Assembly: GCF_008801815.1 (NCBI RefSeq)
Contig: NZ_VZOX01000001.1
Length of the DNA stretch: 64,000 nucleotides
Strand: one strand, 5' to 3'
Origin: Edwardsiella anguillarum
GTDB taxonomy: Bacteria; Pseudomonadota; Gammaproteobacteria; Enterobacterales; Enterobacteriaceae
Every line of letters begins with the position of its first letter. Position 1 is the stretch's first letter. Position numbers and translations under genes: made by a program. The notes beneath the pieces are model-generated. The model did not search any database, was not told the DNA's origin, and saw nothing but the letters and a program-made list of their open reading frames with translations. Below, one piece after another: positions 1-8,862 of the stretch.

Positions 1-197
1 GCGGCGCTGTCCCGAGCGCGGGATCCCCCGCTGCCGCGGCGAACGTAGACCGCTCAGTCTACCATAAGGCCCATACCGCCAGCCATCGCCGCGCAGGAGG
101 CGACGCGCGACGCTGGATCTCGCGCGCCCGATGGGTAAACTGGATCCCGTCCGCCGCGCGGACACCCAATTTTCCCCTTCCAGCCAGAGGTTACACT

Positions 198-440
198 ATG
201 TCCGCATCCATTCACGGCCACGACGTCATGCGCATGATGCTTGCCAGCGAGACGCCCTATACCCGCGATGCCCTGATCGCCGCCATCGGCCAGCGCTTCG
301 GCGCCGATGCCCGCTTTCACACCTGCTCCGCCGAGGATCTCAGCGCCGCCGAGCTGGTGGACCTGCTGGCCAAACGCGGTAAGTTTGTCCCCGCCGCAGG
401 TGGCTTTACCACCCGTGCGGATAAAATCTGCCGCCACTGA
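198..440 (+). CDS. yecH: YecH-family small metal-binding-type protein
   Basis: An 80-residue protein resembling E. coli YecH (DUF2492). Conserved stretches visible are HGHDVMRMML near the N-terminus and RFHTCSAEDL followed by LLAKRGKFVP. The His and Cys pattern suggests metal binding, but no biochemical role is established for the family. A good ribosome binding site (AGAGG) lies before the ATG. The stop codon overlaps the start of radD by one base (TGATG), so the two genes are probably cotranscribed and translationally coupled. In E. coli yecH is not next to radD, so the pairing is a local arrangement. Confidence 0.85.
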   Translation: MSASIHGHDVMRMMLASETPYTRDALIAAIGQRFGADARFHTCSAEDLSAAELVDLLAKRGKFVPAAGGFTTRADKICRH

Positions 441-2200
441 TGGCCTTTACCCTGCGGCCATACCAGCGTGAGGCCGTCGATGCCACGCTGGCCCACTTCC
501 GGCGCCACCGGGAGCCGGCGTTGATCGTGCTGCCGACCGGCGCCGGGAAAAGCCTGGTGATCGCCGAACTGGCCCGCCTGGCGCGCGGACGAGTCCTGGT
601 ACTGGCCCACGTTAAAGAGCTAGTGGCCCAAAACCATGCCAAATATCAGGCCTGGGGGCTCGAGGCCGACATTTATGCCGCCGGGCTGAAGCAAAAGGGC
701 AGCCAGGCCAAAGTGGTCTTTGGCAGCGTCCAGTCGGTCGCACGCAATCTGTCCGACTTCGATGCCGCCTTCTCCCTGCTGATCGTCGATGAGTGTCACC
801 GCATCGGCGACAGCGAGGAGGGACAGTACCAGCAGATACTGCAGCACCTGCGCGGCCATAACCCGCAGCTGCGGCTGCTCGGGCTCACCGCGACCCCCTA
901 CCGACTCGGCAAGGGCTGGATCTATCGCTACCACTATCACGGCATGGTACGCGGCGACGAGGCGTGTCTATTTCAGGACTGCATCTACGAGCTGCCGCTG
1001 CGCTATATGATCCGCCATGGTTTTCTGGTGCCGCCGGAGCGGCTGGACATGCCGGTGGTACAGTACGATTTCAGCCGTCTACAGCCGTCGGAGGCCGGGC
1101 TCTTCAGTGCCGAGGATCTCAATCGAGAGCTGCGCGATCAGCAGCGCATTACGCCGCACATCGTCAGCCAGATCGAGGAGTATGCGGCCACCCGGCGCGG
1201 CGTGATGATCTTCGCCGCCACCGTCGAGCACGCCCAGGAGGTGCTGGGCCTGCTGCCAGCGGGCAGCGCGGCGCTGATCAGCGCGCAGACGCCCCATGAC
1301 GATCGCGACGCGATCATTCGCGATTTCAAGGCGCAGCGGCTGCGCTACCTGGTCAATGTGGCGGTGCTCACCACCGGCTTTGACGCGCCGCACGTGGATC
1401 TGATCGCTATCCTGCGACCGACGGAGTCCGTCAGCCTATACCAGCAGATCGTCGGGCGCGGCCTGCGCCTGTGCGACGGCAAGCAAGACTGTCTGATCCT
1501 CGATTACGCCGGTAACCCACACGATCTCTATACACCCGAAGTCGGCAGCCGCAAGCCCCACGGCGACAGTCAGCCGGTGCAGGTGTTCTGCCCCGCCTGT
1601 GGCTTCGCCAATACCTTCTGGGGCAAGTGTGACGAGCAGGGCCGTATCGTCGAGCACTACGGGCGGCGCTGCCAGGGCTATTTCGAGGACGACGAAGGAC
1701 AGCGCGAGCAGTGCGACTACCGCTTCCGCTTTAAAAACTGCCCGCAGTGCAATGCAGAAAACGATATCGCCGCCCGCCGCTGTCATCAGTGCGCCGCGCT
1801 GCTGGTCGACGCTGACGATATGCTGAAGGCGGCGCTGAGGCTGAAAGATGCGCTGGTGCTACGCTGCGGCGGCATGCAGCTGCGCGACGGGGAGGATGCC
1901 AAGGGCGAGTGGCTGCAGATCACCTACTACGACGAGGACGGCGCCGACGTCAGCGAGCGCTTCCGCCTGACCACCCCGGCCCAGCGCACCGCCTTTGCCC
2001 AGCTCTTTCTCCGTCCGCACCAGCGGGCGCCGGGCTGTGAGCTGATCTGGCAGCGGGCTGCCGATATCGTGGCGCAGCAGGAGGCCCTGCGCGCGCCCGA
2101 CTTCGTGGTGGCGCGCCGCCGGGGCCAATTCTGGCAGGTGCGGCAAAAAGTATTTGACTATCAGGGGCGTTTTCGCAAGGCGAACCAACTGCGCGGCTAA
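440..2200 (+). CDS. radD: RadD (YejH), superfamily 2 helicase-like DNA repair ATPase
   Basis: A 586-residue protein, the same length as E. coli RadD. RadD is an SF2 ATPase implicated in double-strand break repair and in resolving recombination intermediates. Visible motifs: Walker A LPTGAGKS (residues 31-38), DECH box (VDECHRIGD, about 115-123), TATPYR (motif III), and motif VI VGRGLRL. The C-terminal part holds two Cys clusters (CPACGF...C and CPQCN...CHQC), as expected for the RadD zinc finger. The start overlaps the yecH stop. A promoter for rplY follows directly after the stop codon. Confidence 0.95.
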   Translation: MAFTLRPYQREAVDATLAHFRRHREPALIVLPTGAGKSLVIAELARLARGRVLVLAHVKELVAQNHAKYQAWGLEADIYAAGLKQKGSQAKVVFGSVQSVARNLSDFDAAFSLLIVDECHRIGDSEEGQYQQILQHLRGHNPQLRLLGLTATPYRLGKGWIYRYHYHGMVRGDEACLFQDCIYELPLRYMIRHGFLVPPERLDMPVVQYDFSRLQPSEAGLFSAEDLNRELRDQQRITPHIVSQIEEYAATRRGVMIFAATVEHAQEVLGLLPAGSAALISAQTPHDDRDAIIRDFKAQRLRYLVNVAVLTTGFDAPHVDLIAILRPTESVSLYQQIVGRGLRLCDGKQDCLILDYAGNPHDLYTPEVGSRKPHGDSQPVQVFCPACGFANTFWGKCDEQGRIVEHYGRRCQGYFEDDEGQREQCDYRFRFKNCPQCNAENDIAARRCHQCAALLVDADDMLKAALRLKDALVLRCGGMQLRDGEDAKGEWLQITYYDEDGADVSERFRLTTPAQRTAFAQLFLRPHQRAPGCELIWQRAADIVAQQEALRAPDFVVARRRGQFWQVRQKVFDYQGRFRKANQLRG

Positions 2201-2205
2201 TTTAT

Positions 2206-2234
2206 TTGCCGTCCCGGCGCGGATCGGCTAGAAT
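2206..2234 (+). promoter_or_regulatory. rplY promoter (sigma-70 type)
   Basis: TTGCCG at 2206-2211 and TAGAAT at 2229-2234 are separated by 17 bp. The start point would be near 2241, giving a leader of about 97 nt before the rplY ATG. The leader has only a weak Shine-Dalgarno (AAGAGA, 9-10 nt upstream). That fits the unusual, autogenously controlled rplY leader known in E. coli. Confidence 0.7.
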
Positions 2235-2337
2235 GCCGCCCGCCTTGTCGAGGGTGTCAGCCTAAGACTGGCGCACGATATCCCGTCTGCTGCTGGGTCG
2301 CCTGTAGCAGGCTTCATTTTTTTAAAGAGACAGATCA

Positions 2338-2622
2338 ATGTTCACGATCAACGCTGAAGTACGTAACGAGCAGGGTAAGGGTGCGAGCCGCCGCCTGCGC
2401 ACCGCCGGCAAATTCCCGGCAATCGTTTATGGTGGTAGCGAAGCCGCGCTGTCCGTTACCCTGGACCACGACTCCACCATGAACCTGTCTGAAAAAGACG
2501 GTTTCTACGCCGACGTTCTGACGCTGTCCGTTGACGGCAAAGAGATCAAAGTGAAGGTTCAGGCAGTACAGCGTCATCCGTACAAGCCGAAAATCACGCA
2601 TATCGACTTCGTTCGCGCTTAA
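2338..2622 (+). CDS. rplY: 50S ribosomal protein L25 (bL25)
   Basis: A 94-residue protein of the short, single-domain L25 type found in enterobacteria. It binds 5S rRNA loop E in the large ribosomal subunit. It begins MFTINAEVRNEQGKGASRRLR and ends ITHIDFVRA, both typical of E. coli L25. The gene stands alone between radD and the convergent yejK. It has its own promoter and a strong bidirectional terminator. Autogenous translational repression is known for E. coli rplY and is likely here. Confidence 0.97.
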   Translation: MFTINAEVRNEQGKGASRRLRTAGKFPAIVYGGSEAALSVTLDHDSTMNLSEKDGFYADVLTLSVDGKEIKVKVQAVQRHPYKPKITHIDFVRA

Positions 2623-2644
2623 TCGCCCGTTCGCGTCAGATGAT

Positions 2645-2674
2645 AAAAAAAACGCCGCTCTGCGGCGTTTTTTT
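2645..2674. terminator. Bidirectional rho-independent terminator between rplY and yejK
   Basis: An A-run, an 8-bp stem AACGCCGC / GCGGCGTT with a TCT loop, and a T-run. The symmetrical A and T tracts make it usable for both convergent genes, rplY (+) and yejK (-). Confidence 0.9.
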
Positions 2675-2718
2675 ATGGTTCGCGCGGGGAAAAGGCGCGT
2701 TGTACGCGCCCTTCGCCG

Positions 2719-3723
2719 TTAACGCGCGCCGCCGTTGCGCTGCAGCTGATCTCGCAGGTTAGGCGGCGTCCCCTTGATCGTCAGGGTATCGGTCTGCGCA
2801 TCCCAAAAGATACGTTCCCCCAGCAACAGAGCATCAAAGTTAATCGTCAGTCCACCGCCGCTGCCGGCAAACTTGGTCAGCTGACGCAGCGTGCTGCGAT
2901 CCGCGGGGAAGCTCTCCTCCAGCTCGTAGCCGCGCTCGGCGGTGAACTGTTGAAAGTCCATCTCTCCGACGCTGGGGATCTCCCGCGACAGCGCCTCCAG
3001 CGCAATATCCTCCCCGGCCTGCAGCTGTTCGTTACAGTAGTCATACACCTGCTGGCGGCAGGCCTGGCGCTCATTTTTATCCAGCTGGCCTTCGCTACAG
3101 TAATCGCTCACCGCCTGCAGCAGGCCGCGGTTCTGCACCTTGGTATCCAGCCCCGCCTGGGCGCCTAAAAAGTCCATAAAGAAATCGGCCACCTTGCGCC
3201 CCACCCGCCCTTTCAGGTAGGAGAGGTAGCGCTGGGACTGCGGATTGGTCTCCCATTCGGTCATATCGATACGCGCGACGATGTCGGCATGCATAATGTC
3301 CAGGTAATGGGTGGTGCTCAGATCCAGCCGTTCGTTCACCCGCATGCTGCTGCAGTTATTGAGCACCGCGACCAGCAGGTAATCCACCGCCAGATAGCGA
3401 TACTGACAGAACAACACGATCCCGCCCTCGGCAAACGGATATTTGGCCAGCTCATCGCGCAGGCGACCGGTCGCCGCACGGCTAAACTCCAGGAAGCTAT
3501 CCTCTCCCTTGCGATAGTGAGTCAGCGCCTGCGCCAGCTCGCTCTCCGGGTTAAAGGTGCCATATGCCTTGCTTTTGGCACTGTAGACCCGGTGTAGCTC
3601 CGCCATCATCTCATCGACGGCGGCGCTCTTTTCCAGCAACGAGTCGCGCAGCACCACATCCAACTGTTGCTCATCGCGTTTAACCAATTGATGCAGTGCG
3701 ATGTTCTCCAGATCCAGACTCAT
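2719..3723 (-). CDS. yejK: Nucleoid-associated protein YejK (NdpA)
   Basis: A 334-residue protein matching the E. coli nucleoid-associated YejK/NdpA in length (335) and sequence, starting MSLDLENIALHQLVKRDEQQL. The family is nucleoid-associated with a poorly defined role; interaction with topoisomerases has been reported for the E. coli protein. The gene converges on rplY and is divergent from yejL, as in E. coli. Confidence 0.93.
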   Translation of the reverse strand: MSLDLENIALHQLVKRDEQQLDVVLRDSLLEKSAAVDEMMAELHRVYSAKSKAYGTFNPESELAQALTHYRKGEDSFLEFSRAATGRLRDELAKYPFAEGGIVLFCQYRYLAVDYLLVAVLNNCSSMRVNERLDLSTTHYLDIMHADIVARIDMTEWETNPQSQRYLSYLKGRVGRKVADFFMDFLGAQAGLDTKVQNRGLLQAVSDYCSEGQLDKNERQACRQQVYDYCNEQLQAGEDIALEALSREIPSVGEMDFQQFTAERGYELEESFPADRSTLRQLTKFAGSGGGLTINFDALLLGERIFWDAQTDTLTIKGTPPNLRDQLQRNGGAR

Positions 3724-3893
3724 TGTTTGCTCCTGTTGTCCTCAGCCTGATACAGGCGCGTATTCAAGCACCGTTGCCGAGCACCCGCAAGCGCCTTTGT
3801 CCGCCGCCGCGCCTTCCCCTGCATAAAAGAGCAGAAAATCACGCGCCTATCGGGTAATATGATGGACTTTGTAAGTCATCGACGGTCACTTTT

Positions 3894-4121
3894 ATGCCAC
3901 AATCATCCCGTTACAGCGATCAGCGCGTTGAACAATTGCTCTCTGAACTGGTTAACGTATTAGAATCGCAGCATGCGCCCACCGATCTCTCCCTGATGGT
4001 GCTGGGCAATATGGTAACTAACCTGATTAACACCAGCGTCGCGCCGGCGCAGCGTAGCATGATCGCTCGCTCCTTTGCCGATGCGCTGCAGGCTTCCATT
4101 CGGGAAGATAAAGCCCACTGA
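3894..4121 (+). CDS. yejL: YejL, UPF0352 family protein
   Basis: A 75-residue protein that begins MPQSSRYSDQRVEQLL and matches enterobacterial YejL. It is a small helical protein of unknown function. It is followed 40 bp downstream by yejM, with which it probably forms an operon, the same order as in E. coli. No signal peptide or membrane segment is seen. Confidence 0.9.
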   Translation: MPQSSRYSDQRVEQLLSELVNVLESQHAPTDLSLMVLGNMVTNLINTSVAPAQRSMIARSFADALQASIREDKAH

Positions 4122-4161
4122 CCCTTCGGGTACAGAGATTCGACGGAAACAGACAGAGTTT

Positions 4162-5916
4162 ATGGTAACGAACCGTCAGCGCTATCGTGAAAAAGTCTCC
4201 CAGATGATCAGTTGGGGGCACTGGTTCGCCCTGTTCAATATTCTGCTGGCGCTGCTGCTGGGCAGCCGTTATCTGTTTATTGCCGACTGGCCTGCGACCC
4301 TGGCCGGGCGCATCTATGCCATCGTCAGCTGGCTCGGCCACTTCAGCTTCCTGGGGTTTGCCACCTATCTGCTCACGCTGTTTCCGTTAACCTTTATTGT
4401 GATGTCGCAGCGCCTGCTGCGCTTTCTTTCCGCGGCGCTGGCCACCGCCGGGCTGACTCTGCTGCTGATCGACACCGAGGTATTCACCCGCTTCCACCTG
4501 CACCTTAATCCGCTGGTCTGGGAGCTGGTCGTCAACCCCGCGCAGGGGGAGCTCTCCCGCGACTGGCAGCTGATGTTCATCTGTGTGCCGGTGCTGTTTC
4601 TGATCGAGATGCTGTTCGGTACCTGGAGTTGGCAAAAGCTGCGCAGCCTCAACCGACAAACCTTTGGCAAGCCGCTGGCGCTGGTGTTTATCGTCTCATT
4701 CCTGGCTTCGCACCTGATCTACATCTGGGCGGATGCCAACTTCTACCGTCCCATCACCATGCAGCGCGCCAATCTGCCGCTCTCCTACCCGATGACGGCG
4801 CGGCGCTTCCTGGAAAAACACGGGCTGTTAAACGCACAGGCCTATCAGGAGCGGCTGATCCGCACCGGCAATCCGGAGGCGCTGGCCATTGAGTACCCGC
4901 TGGGCGAGCTGAGCTACAGCGACAAAGGCGCCGGGCTCAACCTGCTGGTGGTGGTCGCCGACGGCCTGCGGGCCGACTCGCTGCCACAGACCATGCCGGC
5001 GCTGGCCGCCTTCGGCGCACAGAACCTGCGCTTTACCCATCATTACAGCACCGGCAACGCCGTCGACAGCGGGCTGTTTGGTCTGTTTTACGGCATCTCG
5101 CCCAGCTACCTGGACAGTATTCTGGCCGGGCGTAAGTCGTCGGCGCTGATCGGCGCGCTGGCGCATCAACACTATCAGTTTGGCCTTTTCTCATCGGATG
5201 GCTTCAAGACCCCGCTGTATCGCCAGGCGCTGTTCAGCGACTTTACCCTGCCCGCACCGCAGAAACAGAGCGATGCCGCCACGGTGCGCCAGTGGGAAAC
5301 CTGGCTGGATACCCAAACCTCCACCCATCCGTGGTTTGCCTATGTGAATCTGAACGGCGGCGGCGCGGACGACGACGGAACGCTGTCGGCCAGCCGCTAT
5401 CAGCGCTCGGCTCAGCTGCTGGATGGTCAGATCGCCGCAATGATCGACGCCCTCCGCGCGCGCCAGGCGCTGAAAAACACCGTGGTGGTGATCACCGGCA
5501 GCCACGGCGTGGCGCTGGACGGCGAGGATCGCGCCGGCGGCGACTACAGCCGCGCCCGGCTACAGGTGCCGCTGATCATCCACTGGCCGGGCACCTCGCC
5601 GCAGTCCATCGCCAAGATGACCAATCATGAAGATATCATGGCCACGCTGATGCAGCGCCTGCTGCACGTCGACAGCCGGGCCGCCAACTACACCCAGGGC
5701 GAGGATCTGTTTGCCGCCGTGCGCCGTCACGACTGGCTGACACTGGGCAGCGGCGGCGATCTGGTTATCGTTACGCCACAGCAAACCATCGTGCTCAACC
5801 GTAATGGCACCTACCGCGCCTACGATCGCGACGGCCGCGAGCTGACGGGCGAGCGGCTGCAGCTACCGCTGCTGCTACAGGTATTGACCGACGTGAAGCG
5901 ATTTATTGCCAACTAG
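4162..5916 (+). CDS. yejM: YejM/PbgA (LapC), inner-membrane regulator of LPS synthesis
   Basis: The ATG at 4162 gives 584 residues starting MVTNRQRYREKVSQMISWGH, matching E. coli YejM (586). An upstream in-frame ATG lies inside yejL and is rejected. About five N-terminal membrane helices (residues ~15-185) precede a large periplasmic sulfatase/phosphatase-like domain. In E. coli this protein senses periplasmic-leaflet LPS and controls LpxC turnover through LapB and FtsH. It is essential or near-essential there. It is encoded directly downstream of yejL. Confidence 0.95.
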   Translation: MVTNRQRYREKVSQMISWGHWFALFNILLALLLGSRYLFIADWPATLAGRIYAIVSWLGHFSFLGFATYLLTLFPLTFIVMSQRLLRFLSAALATAGLTLLLIDTEVFTRFHLHLNPLVWELVVNPAQGELSRDWQLMFICVPVLFLIEMLFGTWSWQKLRSLNRQTFGKPLALVFIVSFLASHLIYIWADANFYRPITMQRANLPLSYPMTARRFLEKHGLLNAQAYQERLIRTGNPEALAIEYPLGELSYSDKGAGLNLLVVVADGLRADSLPQTMPALAAFGAQNLRFTHHYSTGNAVDSGLFGLFYGISPSYLDSILAGRKSSALIGALAHQHYQFGLFSSDGFKTPLYRQALFSDFTLPAPQKQSDAATVRQWETWLDTQTSTHPWFAYVNLNGGGADDDGTLSASRYQRSAQLLDGQIAAMIDALRARQALKNTVVVITGSHGVALDGEDRAGGDYSRARLQVPLIIHWPGTSPQSIAKMTNHEDIMATLMQRLLHVDSRAANYTQGEDLFAAVRRHDWLTLGSGGDLVIVTPQQTIVLNRNGTYRAYDRDGRELTGERLQLPLLLQVLTDVKRFIAN

Positions 5917-6089
5917 GGCGCGGTCCGTAACGGGCAGTGAGCGTCTCTGGAACAAGGCGCGAGCGGCGCCGGACGCTATCGATGCGTGCCAAGCCGGGCG
6001 CAGCGCAGGGAAAATACCGCGCCGCCGCGCAATACCACGACAAAAGGCGGCCGATTGCCTAAAACAACGGCAAACGGTGCGATCACGGC

Positions 6090-6117
6090 TTGCAAATGTC
6101 AGAAAAAAAGGTAGTAT
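6090..6117 (+). promoter_or_regulatory. tRNA-Pro promoter
   Basis: TTGCAA at 6090-6095, 16 bp spacer, TAGTAT at 6112-6117, placed 12 bp before the mature tRNA 5' end. A TATACA at 6115-6120 is an alternative -10. Confidence 0.6.
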
Positions 6118-6129
6118 ACACAACCAGTT

Positions 6130-6206
6130 CGGCACGTAGCGCAGCCTGGTAGCGCACTGTCATGGGGTGTCAGGGGTCGGAGGTTCAAATCCTCTCGTGC
6201 CGACCA
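6130..6206 (+). tRNA. proL: tRNA-Pro (anticodon GGG)
   Basis: A 77-nt cloverleaf. The acceptor stem CGGCACG pairs with CGTGCCG, the T-arm contains GGTTCAAATCC, and CCA is encoded. The anticodon GGG lies at 6164-6166. The gene is nearly identical to E. coli proL. Compared with my memory of E. coli, the anticodon stem has U28-A42 instead of C28-G42, a compensatory pair. It follows yejM as in E. coli and has its own promoter and terminator. Confidence 0.97.
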
Positions 6207-6220
6207 AAATTCCCTAAAAA

Positions 6221-6247
6221 AACCAACCTCCGCGGTTGGTTTTTTTA
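6221..6247 (+). terminator. Rho-independent terminator of tRNA-Pro
   Basis: AACCAACC stem, TCCGC loop, GGTTGGTT, then a T-run, starting 15 bp after the tRNA CCA. Confidence 0.9.
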
Positions 6248-6377
6248 CGTCTGTGCCTCCGCGGGCGCACGTCTATCCGCTGCGGCGTCTACCGCCGGAT
6301 TTCCCGCCCTCCCCCGGGCCACGCCGCACCGCCCTAGGCTCATAGCCCAACGATCGGCGCTCCCCATCGCCGCGGCC

Positions 6378-7322
6378 TCACGGCGGCGGCGGGCTCCAGC
6401 GATAGCGGTTACGCCCGGCGTCTTTCGCCTGATACAGCGCGCCGTCCACCCGCGCCACAAAATGCGCCAGCGTTTCACCAGCCGCATAGCTCCCCACGCC
6501 GATGCTTACGGTCAGCCCGCGCTGTTCGGTCACCCGTACCATGCTGGCCTGCTGCAGCAAGCGCGCCGCGCGGGTCTCTAGCCAGGCCCGATCCTCGCTC
6601 TCCAGGATCACGGCAAACTCCTCGCCGCCGATGCGGGCCGGAAAGGCCGGGGCGACGAACTCACTGTGCAACACGCGGCCAAACTGACACAGCACCCGAT
6701 CGCCGACGGCATGCCCAAACTCATCGTTAATCTGCTTAAAGTGGTCAAGATCGATAATAAACAGAGAGAAGTGGCGCGGCAGCGGCTGCGACATCAGGCT
6801 GGTGTAAAAATGGCGCCGGTTGGGTAGCCCGGTCAGATCGTCAAACAGCGCCAGGTAGCGCAGCCGCCCCCGCACCCGGGCAAGGTAGCGCAGGGTACAG
6901 ATGCCGCCCCAGGCGCACATCACCATGCCGATAGCGCGCAGCACGTCCTCCAGGTTACCGAGCCACACCGGCTGCTGCACTATCTCATCCAGCACATCCA
7001 GCACCCCGCTCAGTATCCACAGGGTCAGGCCGCTGTTCAACACCCAATAGGAGCGGCGATCCAGCGCAGAAAACTGCACCGCGACCAGCATCAGCAAAAC
7101 GGTCAGGTACTCCACCAGCTCCAGCGAAAAGGCAAAACCATTAAAGCGCTGCACCGGATAGTGCGGCAGATACAGCAGGTGCAGCATGATCAGCAGCAGC
7201 AGCAGTAGCCCAAGAGACAGCAGATACAGCGCCCGTAGCCGGGTGAAGCCGCGCCGCGGCAGCATCGGATCGCTATATTCCGCCATGGAACGCAGGCGCC
7301 TGTCGCCGAAAAGATCCCTCAT
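6378..7322 (-). CDS. Membrane diguanylate cyclase (GGDEF/GGEEF protein)
   Basis: A 314-residue protein predicted to make cyclic di-GMP. The N-terminal half (about 28-145) holds four to five hydrophobic helices and acts as a membrane sensor of no named type. A GGDEF domain follows (about 155-310), with LFDDLTGLPNRR at 160-170, DHFKQINDEFGH at 193-204 and an intact GGEEF active site at 232-236. The RxxD product-inhibition site expected five residues before GGEEF is absent, so allosteric feedback is probably lost. It stands alone with its own upstream promoter. I do not recognise a specific named E. coli orthologue. Confidence 0.9.
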   Translation of the reverse strand: MRDLFGDRRLRSMAEYSDPMLPRRGFTRLRALYLLSLGLLLLLLIMLHLLYLPHYPVQRFNGFAFSLELVEYLTVLLMLVAVQFSALDRRSYWVLNSGLTLWILSGVLDVLDEIVQQPVWLGNLEDVLRAIGMVMCAWGGICTLRYLARVRGRLRYLALFDDLTGLPNRRHFYTSLMSQPLPRHFSLFIIDLDHFKQINDEFGHAVGDRVLCQFGRVLHSEFVAPAFPARIGGEEFAVILESEDRAWLETRAARLLQQASMVRVTEQRGLTVSIGVGSYAAGETLAHFVARVDGALYQAKDAGRNRYRWSPPPP

Positions 7323-7410
7323 CCCTGCCGCCTCGTGGTGGAGTAATCGTTAGATACACTTTTAATCTATTGAAATTATTATATATATTTACTTAAACTC
7401 TATCATGATA

Positions 7411-7439
7411 ACTATAGTTAGCAAGCCGCAGATTGACAA
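7411..7439 (-). promoter_or_regulatory. Promoter of the diguanylate cyclase gene
   Basis: Read on the minus strand: TTGTCA (7439-7434), 17 bp, TATAGT (7416-7411). The start would be near 7404, leaving a very AT-rich leader of about 80 nt. The rest of the 7323-7560 gap shows a GC-rich inverted repeat at 7524-7543 without a T-run, and nothing else recognisable. Confidence 0.6.
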
Positions 7440-7560
7440 CTTCTTCTTTTCATCTGCGCACGACGGCGCGACCACGCTGGGCAAAGGGGGAGACTGAGGG
7501 GAAGGCGCTCGGAGGCCCAAAGCGGCGTGACGGGCGCCACGCCGTCGCAGAGGGACGCGA

Positions 7561-8847
7561 TTAGGCGTGGGTAAAGGCGCGTTTGCCGGCAAACTGCGCC
7601 GCGGCCCCCAGCGCATCTTCAATGCGCATCAGCTGGTTGTATTTTTCAATCCGCTCGCCGCGGCACGGCGCACCGGTTTTCAGGTGACCAGCGCGCAGCC
7701 CGACGGTCATGTCGGCGATAAAGCTGTCCACTGTTTCACCGCTGCGGTGGGAGATGAAGGTGCCCCAGCCGTGGCTGTGGCACAGCTGTACCGCGGCGAT
7801 GGTCTCACTCAGGCTGCCGATCTGGTTCAGCTTAATCAGCGCCGCGTTGGCCGCCGCCTCATCGATACCGCGCTGGATATAGCGTACGTTGGTGACAAAC
7901 AGATCGTCGCCCACCAGTTCAATCCGCTGTCCCAGGCGGGCATTCAGGTGACGCCACCCCTCCCAGTCGTTTTCCGCCAGCCCATCCTCCAGCAGCACGA
8001 TGGGGAACGCATCCAGCAGCGCAGCATAATAGTCGGTCATCTCCTGCGCGTCGAGCTGGCGCCCCTCGCTGCGCAGATGGTAGCGCCCGTCCTGATAGAA
8101 CTCGCTGGACGCCGGATCCATGCAGATCACAATATCCTCACCCGGGCGGTAGCCGGCGCGCTCAATGGCCTGGACGATCAGCGCCAGAGGCTCACGGTTC
8201 GAGCTGACGTGCGGTGCAAATCCACCCTCATCGCCGACGCCGATGCTCAGGCCGGCATCCAGCAGAACCTGACGCAGCGCCTGGTAAACCTCGCTTCCCC
8301 AGCGCACCGCCTCGCGCAGCGATGACGCGCCCCACGGCGCGATCATATACTCCTGAAAATCTGCCCCCTGCCAGCGCGCGTGTACCCCGCCGTTGATGAT
8401 GTTCATGCAGGGAACCGGCAGCAGCGTCGCCCCAAGACCGCCGATATAGCGATACAGCGGCTGCTGGGTCAGCTGGGCCGCCAGGCGCGCGCAGGCCAGG
8501 GAGACGCCCAAAATCGCGTTGGCCCCCAGCGCCGATTTGTTATCGCTGCCGTCCAACGCCAGCATACGAGCGTCCAGCGCCGCCTGCTCACGCACGTCAA
8601 TCCCTTGCAGGGCGCTGCGGATCGGGCCGTTAACGTGCGCGATCGCCCGCTGCACGCCGCGGCCGCCAAAGCGTCCCGGATCGCCGTCGCGCAGCTCTAC
8701 CGCCTCGCGCGATCCGGTGCTGGCGCCGGAGGGCACCGAGGCGCGCGCCCACGCGCCGCCCTGCGACGTCACATCCACTTCTACCGTCGGGTTTCCGCGT
8801 GAATCCAGGATCTCCCGGGCCACCATACTCTCGATTAAAAAGCTCAT
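7561..8847 (-). CDS. Enolase paralogue (phosphopyruvate hydratase-like)
   Basis: A 428-residue enolase that interconverts 2-phosphoglycerate and phosphoenolpyruvate. It differs clearly from the housekeeping enterobacterial Eno sequence, so it is probably a second copy. All catalytic residues are visible: H156, E166 and E207 (GDEGG), metal ligands D244, E287 (LLEDGL) and D314 (GDDLF), then K339 (LIKLNQIG), SHRSGET at 366-372 and K390. It is the last gene of a unit with a universal stress protein (15-bp gap) and a manganese pyrophosphatase. This suggests a conditional glycolytic/gluconeogenic step linked to stress. Activity as an enolase is likely from the residues but not proven. Confidence 0.9.
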   Translation of the reverse strand: MSFLIESMVAREILDSRGNPTVEVDVTSQGGAWARASVPSGASTGSREAVELRDGDPGRFGGRGVQRAIAHVNGPIRSALQGIDVREQAALDARMLALDGSDNKSALGANAILGVSLACARLAAQLTQQPLYRYIGGLGATLLPVPCMNIINGGVHARWQGADFQEYMIAPWGASSLREAVRWGSEVYQALRQVLLDAGLSIGVGDEGGFAPHVSSNREPLALIVQAIERAGYRPGEDIVICMDPASSEFYQDGRYHLRSEGRQLDAQEMTDYYAALLDAFPIVLLEDGLAENDWEGWRHLNARLGQRIELVGDDLFVTNVRYIQRGIDEAAANAALIKLNQIGSLSETIAAVQLCHSHGWGTFISHRSGETVDSFIADMTVGLRAGHLKTGAPCRGERIEKYNQLMRIEDALGAAAQFAGKRAFTHA

Positions 8848-8862
8848 GCTGCACTCCAGCCC

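Noticed and set aside
54..437. 127-codon minus-strand frame at the start of the window
   Set aside because: Overlaps yecH in antisense and shows no recognisable protein. Positions 1-197 show nothing else.
6130..6206. tRNA-Pro as an integration site for a genomic island
   Set aside because: No integrase, no repeat of the tRNA 3' end was noticed downstream, and the following genes look chromosomal in composition.
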